Source: Branchiostoma floridae
Taxonomy: Eukaryota; Chordata; Leptocardii; Amphioxiformes; Branchiostomatidae
DNA length: 43,758 bases
Assembly: GCF_000003815.2 (NCBI RefSeq)
Contig: NC_049997.1
Location: 131,135-174,892, forward strand
Direction of reading: 5' to 3'
Shown here: piece by piece, positions 40,089 to 43,758 of the stretch
How the letters are laid out: every line of letters starts with the position of its first letter
How positions within the stretch are numbered: the first letter of the stretch is position 1
Translations under genes and position numbers: made by a program
The notes under the pieces: generated by a model
What the model was told of the DNA's origin: nothing
Databases searched by the model: none
Seen by the model: the letters and a program-made list of their open reading frames with translations, nothing else

Positions 40089-41606
40089 GTAAGACAGTAA
40101 GATTTTCATTTCTTTGCATAACAGGACTTGGGGGGCGGGGGAGGGGTATAAGGCGGGGGTACTTCCAAGTTATTTTACATTCTGCACAGACAGCGTGCTC
40201 AAGTTGCTGTGAATGTGTGATGTCCCGAAATAATTAATGCTTCCTTCGCGATTGCGACCTTCCACAACTGTTGACGACATGATAATATTTCTGAATCTGT
40301 GCCAAACCTCCCCCAGCAAATTTCGCATTTCTCCGGCAATATACTGTCAGGCCATGCATGTAAAGTGTCAGCGATAATGTGAAATTTGCCTGAATTTTCG
40401 AGGTCGCATTTGGACTATAAAGTCACAGTTTTCCCCATCAACCTCTTCTTGGAGTCTCGGAGACTCAGTGATGGTATTGTGGTGACTGTGGCCCAGGACC
40501 GTGGGAGGCGAATCTGTGGGTTACTTACTGGCCATGGGCTTATTAAGTGCCGCATGGGACGGGGTGAGGTGAGGTGTATTAGGTCTATAAATAATTTCTC
40601 ATTGTACCGTTTCATTATCCAATTGTATATATACTCAAATGTATGCATGAAGGGTCTTCTTAAATAAAAATGTGACATGCAGCAGTGGGACGCCCCCTCA
40701 GTGTTGTTTGTGGCTCCCTCGGCAGGGCATCAGGCGGCAGTCGCGCAGTACCACGTGTGATTCTGCCGGCGTGGTCGCCAGTGCACTCTCATGAGACACG
40801 CTGGGATCTTGTGGCTCTCTTTCACAGTCCGTAAATCACTGGGGGTGGGGCCTTCCTCGTGTGTGTAACAAATTATGTCAACAAGACCGTTAGAGTTCCT
40901 TTTTGGGGGTCGACGAACTTTTTTTGCAACGTTAATTTTATGATTGTTGTTGTTCTAACATTACCAGCTACGCTGGGTATAGGGAGAGATCAGATTTCCG
41001 AAGATTGACCGCCATACTTAAACAATCATTAAGATCTGCCAGCGCACGCCATAGTCAGAATAGTGAAATTCTAACCTTCCCGTTTTCCTGGGCAATTTAA
41101 TTCAATTCTGCTATCCAGAACCCAATATGATTAGGCGTCAGGTGAACGCAATTTTTGTTCGTCCAGCCAAGGACGTTATGTATAACGTCCTTGGTCCAGT
41201 TACCCCTGAGTAAATAATAGCAGCCAAGCTCCATTGCTGTCACCTTTCAGAGTCACCTTTATCGCTGATTCAGTCACTGCGCTTTGCGTACGGAAGGGGG
41301 CGTTGCGGCACGGCTTCCGCGACAGGCAACCCACACATGGTTCGCATTTATGGACTTAGACATTTTTGCCGGCACGGCAGCAGAAATTGACTAAGTGTTT
41401 GCAACGGCAGAGGGTTACCACGCTAAACCCATTTTAACCCAGCGGAACTCATCGACCCGGCTAATGAGGGTTAAGATTCACTGGACCTTAGCGAATCTGA
41501 ACCCTCTGAAAATGCCCCACAACTCCCAGAACCCGACTTAACCCTCAAAACTCAATTTAACCCTGTTTAACTCACTTAACCCACCAGAACCCAAAGGTTT
41601 TTACAG
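40089..41606. other. Unassigned sequence before the satellite
   Basis: Mixed composition, with GC-rich stretches near 40690-40860 and 41280-41380. From about 41420 to 41585 words such as ttaaccc, gaaccc and taaccct are frequent but irregular. No gene was recognised. Confidence 0.4.
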
Positions 41607-43758
41607 AGGTACCTGTCTGCCTGGCACCCTCTCTGGCTCTCTGTTTGTCTCGCACCCCTCTGTCTTCCTGTCTGTCCGGCTTCCTGTCTGTCTGGTTCCC
41701 TGTCTGACTCCCTGTCTGTATGGCTCCCTGTCTGTCTGGCACACTGTCTGTCTGGCTCCCTGTCTGTCTGGCACCCTGTCTGTCTGGCTCCCTGTCTGTC
41801 TGTCTCCCTGTCTTTCTGAATCCGTGCCTGTCTGACACCATGTCTGTCTGGCTCCCTATCTGTCTGTCTCAATGTCTGTCCGTCTCCCTATCTGTCTGGC
41901 ACCCTGTCTTGCTTCCTGTCTGTCTGGCACATTGTCTGGCTCTCTCTCTGTCTCTCTGTCTGTCTGTCTCCCTGTCTGTCTAGCTCCCTGTCTGTCTGGC
42001 TTCCTATCTGTCTGGATCTCTGTCTGTCTGGCACCCTGTCCGTCTGGCTCCATGTATGTCAGATTCCCTGTCTGTCTGGCTCCTTGTCTGCCTGGAACCC
42101 TTGCACTCTTTCTATCCGTCTCACTGTCTGTCTGGCACCCTGTCTGTCTCCCTGTCTGTGTTGCACCCTGTCTGTCTGGCTGCCTGTCTGTCTGGTCCCC
42201 TGTCTGTCTGGCCTCCTGTCTGTCTGGCTCCCTGTCTGTCTGGCAACCTTTCCGTCTGGCTCTCTGTCTGTCCGGCTCCTTTTCTGCCTGGCACCCTGTC
42301 TGGCTCCCTATCCGTCTGGCTCCCTGTCTGTCTAACTCCCTGTCTGTCTGGCACCCTGTCTGACTCCCTGTCTGTTTTGCTCCCTGTCTGTCTGGCTCCC
42401 TGTCTGTCGTGCTCCGTGTCTGCCTTGAACCCTGTCTGTGTGGCTCCCTGTCTGCCTGCCACCCTGTCTGGCTCCCTGTCTGTCTGGATCCTTGTTGTCT
42501 GGCTCCCTGTTTGTCTGGCTCCTTGTCTGTCAGACTCCCTATCTTTCTGGCTCCCTGTCTGTCTGGCACTATTTTTATTTGGCTCCCTGTCTGTCTGACT
42601 CCCTATATGTCTGGCTTCCTGTCTGTCTGGCACCCTGTCTGTCTCCTTGTCTGTGTTGCACCCTGTCTGTCTGACTCCCTATCTGTCTGGCTCAATGTCT
42701 GTCTGGCACTCTTTCTGTCTGGCTCCCTGTCTGGCTCCCTGTCTGGCTCACTGTCTGTCTGACTACCTGTCTCTCTGGCTACCTGTCTGCCTTGCACCCT
42801 CTCTGGCTCTCTGTTTGTCTCGCACCCTTCTGTCTTCCTGTCTGTCTGGCTTCCTGTCTGTCTGGTTCCCTTTCTGACTCCCTGTCTGTCTGGCTCCCTG
42901 TCTGTCTGGCACACTGTCTGTCTGGCTCCCTGTCTGTCTGGCACCCTGTCTGTCTGGCTCCCTGTCTGTCTGGCTCCCTGTCTTTCTGAATCCCTGCCTG
43001 TCTGACACCATGTCTGTCTGGCTCCCTATCTGTCTGTCTCAATGTCTGTCCGTCTCCCTGTCTGTCTGGCACCCTGTCTTGCTTCCTGTCTGTCTGGCAC
43101 TTTGTCTGGCTCTCTCTCTGTCTCTCTGTTTGTCTGTCTCCCTGTCTGTCTAGCTCCCTGTCTGTCTGGCTCCCTATCTGTCTGGATCTCTGTCTGTCTG
43201 GCAGCCTGTCTGTCTGGCTCGATTTATGTCAGGTTCCCTGTCTGTCTTGCTCCTTGTCTGCCTGGAACCCTGGCACTCTTTCTATCCGTCTCACTTTCTG
43301 TCTGGCACCCTGTCTGTCTCCTTGTCTGTCTTGCACCCTGTCTGTATGGCTCCCTGTCTGTCTGGTCCCCTGTCTGTCTGGCCTCCTGTCTGTCTGGCCC
43401 CCTGTCTGTCTGGCAACCTTTCCGTCTGGCTCTCTGTCCGGCTCCTTTTCTGCCTGGCACCCTGTCTGGCTCCCTATCCGTCTGGCTCCCTGTCTGTCTA
43501 ACTCCCTGTCTGTCTGGCACCCTATCTGTCTCCCTTTCTCCCTGGCACTCTGTGTGGCTCCATTACTGTTTGGCTCCCTGTCTGTCTGACTCCCTGTCTG
43601 TTTTGCTCCCTGTATGTCTGGCTCCCTGTCTGTCTTGCTCCGTGTCTGCCTTGAACCCTGTCTGTTTGGCTCCCTGTCTGCCTGGCACCCTGTCTGGCTC
43701 CCTGTCTGTCTGGATCCCTGTTTTCTGGCTCCCTGTTTGTCTGGCTCCCTGTCTGTCA
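41607..43758. repeat. CTGT-rich satellite with 1170-bp higher-order period
   Basis: Built of imperfect 16-18 bp units of the form ctgtctgtctggctcc. Landmark words recur exactly 1170 bp apart: acctgtctgc at 41611 and 42781, and cctggaaccc at 42091 and 43261. One later landmark is shifted by an extra 56 bp. The array runs off the window end. All frames are open for long stretches (Asp-Arg-Gln or Ser-Val-Cys-Leu repeats), which comes from the unit and not from coding. Confidence 0.92.

Noticed and set aside
41420-41585. Interstitial telomere-like sequence (ttaaccc words)
   Set aside because: The words are irregular, in mixed orientation, and are not the TTAGGG hexamer in tandem.
41572-43589. 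Many long frames with Asp-Arg-Gln-Gly or Ser-Val-Cys-Leu repeats
   Set aside because: All frames of the CTGT-type satellite are open. No start, splice or composition evidence supports translation.

Overview
This is eukaryotic (metazoan) genomic DNA: intron-split genes with GT-AG junctions, two runs of N, and a dense mix of terminal-inverted-repeat (TIR) elements, minisatellites and retroelement fragments. The repeat load, the minisatellite with splice-site-like units and the gene families suggest a lancelet (amphioxus, Branchiostoma-like). That assignment is an inference; no species marker was searched. There are no bacterial genes, operons or CRISPR arrays.

Left part (1-13790), no host gene seen. 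1-3160 is a tandem duplication with a 1.42-1.44 kb unit. 3161-3684 is a mariner-type MITE cut by a gap (N 3685-4391). 4563-7536 is a cluster of related GC-rich TIR elements, two of them 243 bp long with TTA/TAA target duplications, plus a 168-bp tandem repeat. 7540-9185 is an older relative of the first repeat. 9186-13224 is a very large palindrome with arms of about 1.5-1.8 kb, inward minisatellite arrays (51-bp unit) and a second gap (N 10986-11709) at its centre. Directly behind it, 13227-13790 is the 3' part of a Penelope-like retroelement: the C-terminus of a GIY-YIG nuclease, a TATA box and a hammerhead-ribozyme-like core.

Middle part (14207-26318). On the minus strand I assembled a ten-exon gene for an EnSpm/CACTA (CMC) type transposase. 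All exon phases agree, the predicted protein is 1003 aa without a stop, and the three candidate acidic catalytic residues are present. Its 3' flank carries an array of short repeats and an inverted copy of part of its own last exon.

Right part (27382-38756). Head-to-head with the transposase, 1.06 kb away, is a plus-strand eleven-exon gene for a predicted 859-aa protein with a C-terminal BEN (DNA-binding) domain and two in-frame minisatellites. Its introns hold a broken non-LTR retrotransposon, several MITEs and a duplicated scrap of its own exon 8. After it come a 229-bp MITE with a perfect 9-bp target duplication (39470-39698), one orphan coding exon (39956-40088), and a CTGT-rich satellite with a 1170-bp higher-order period running off the window end (about 41607-43758).

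Main hypothesis: the transposase and the BEN gene may be the two genes of one large animal CACTA-like transposon, the BEN protein playing the DNA-binding role that TnpA plays beside TnpD in plant En/Spm. The outer termini were not found, so this remains an inference.
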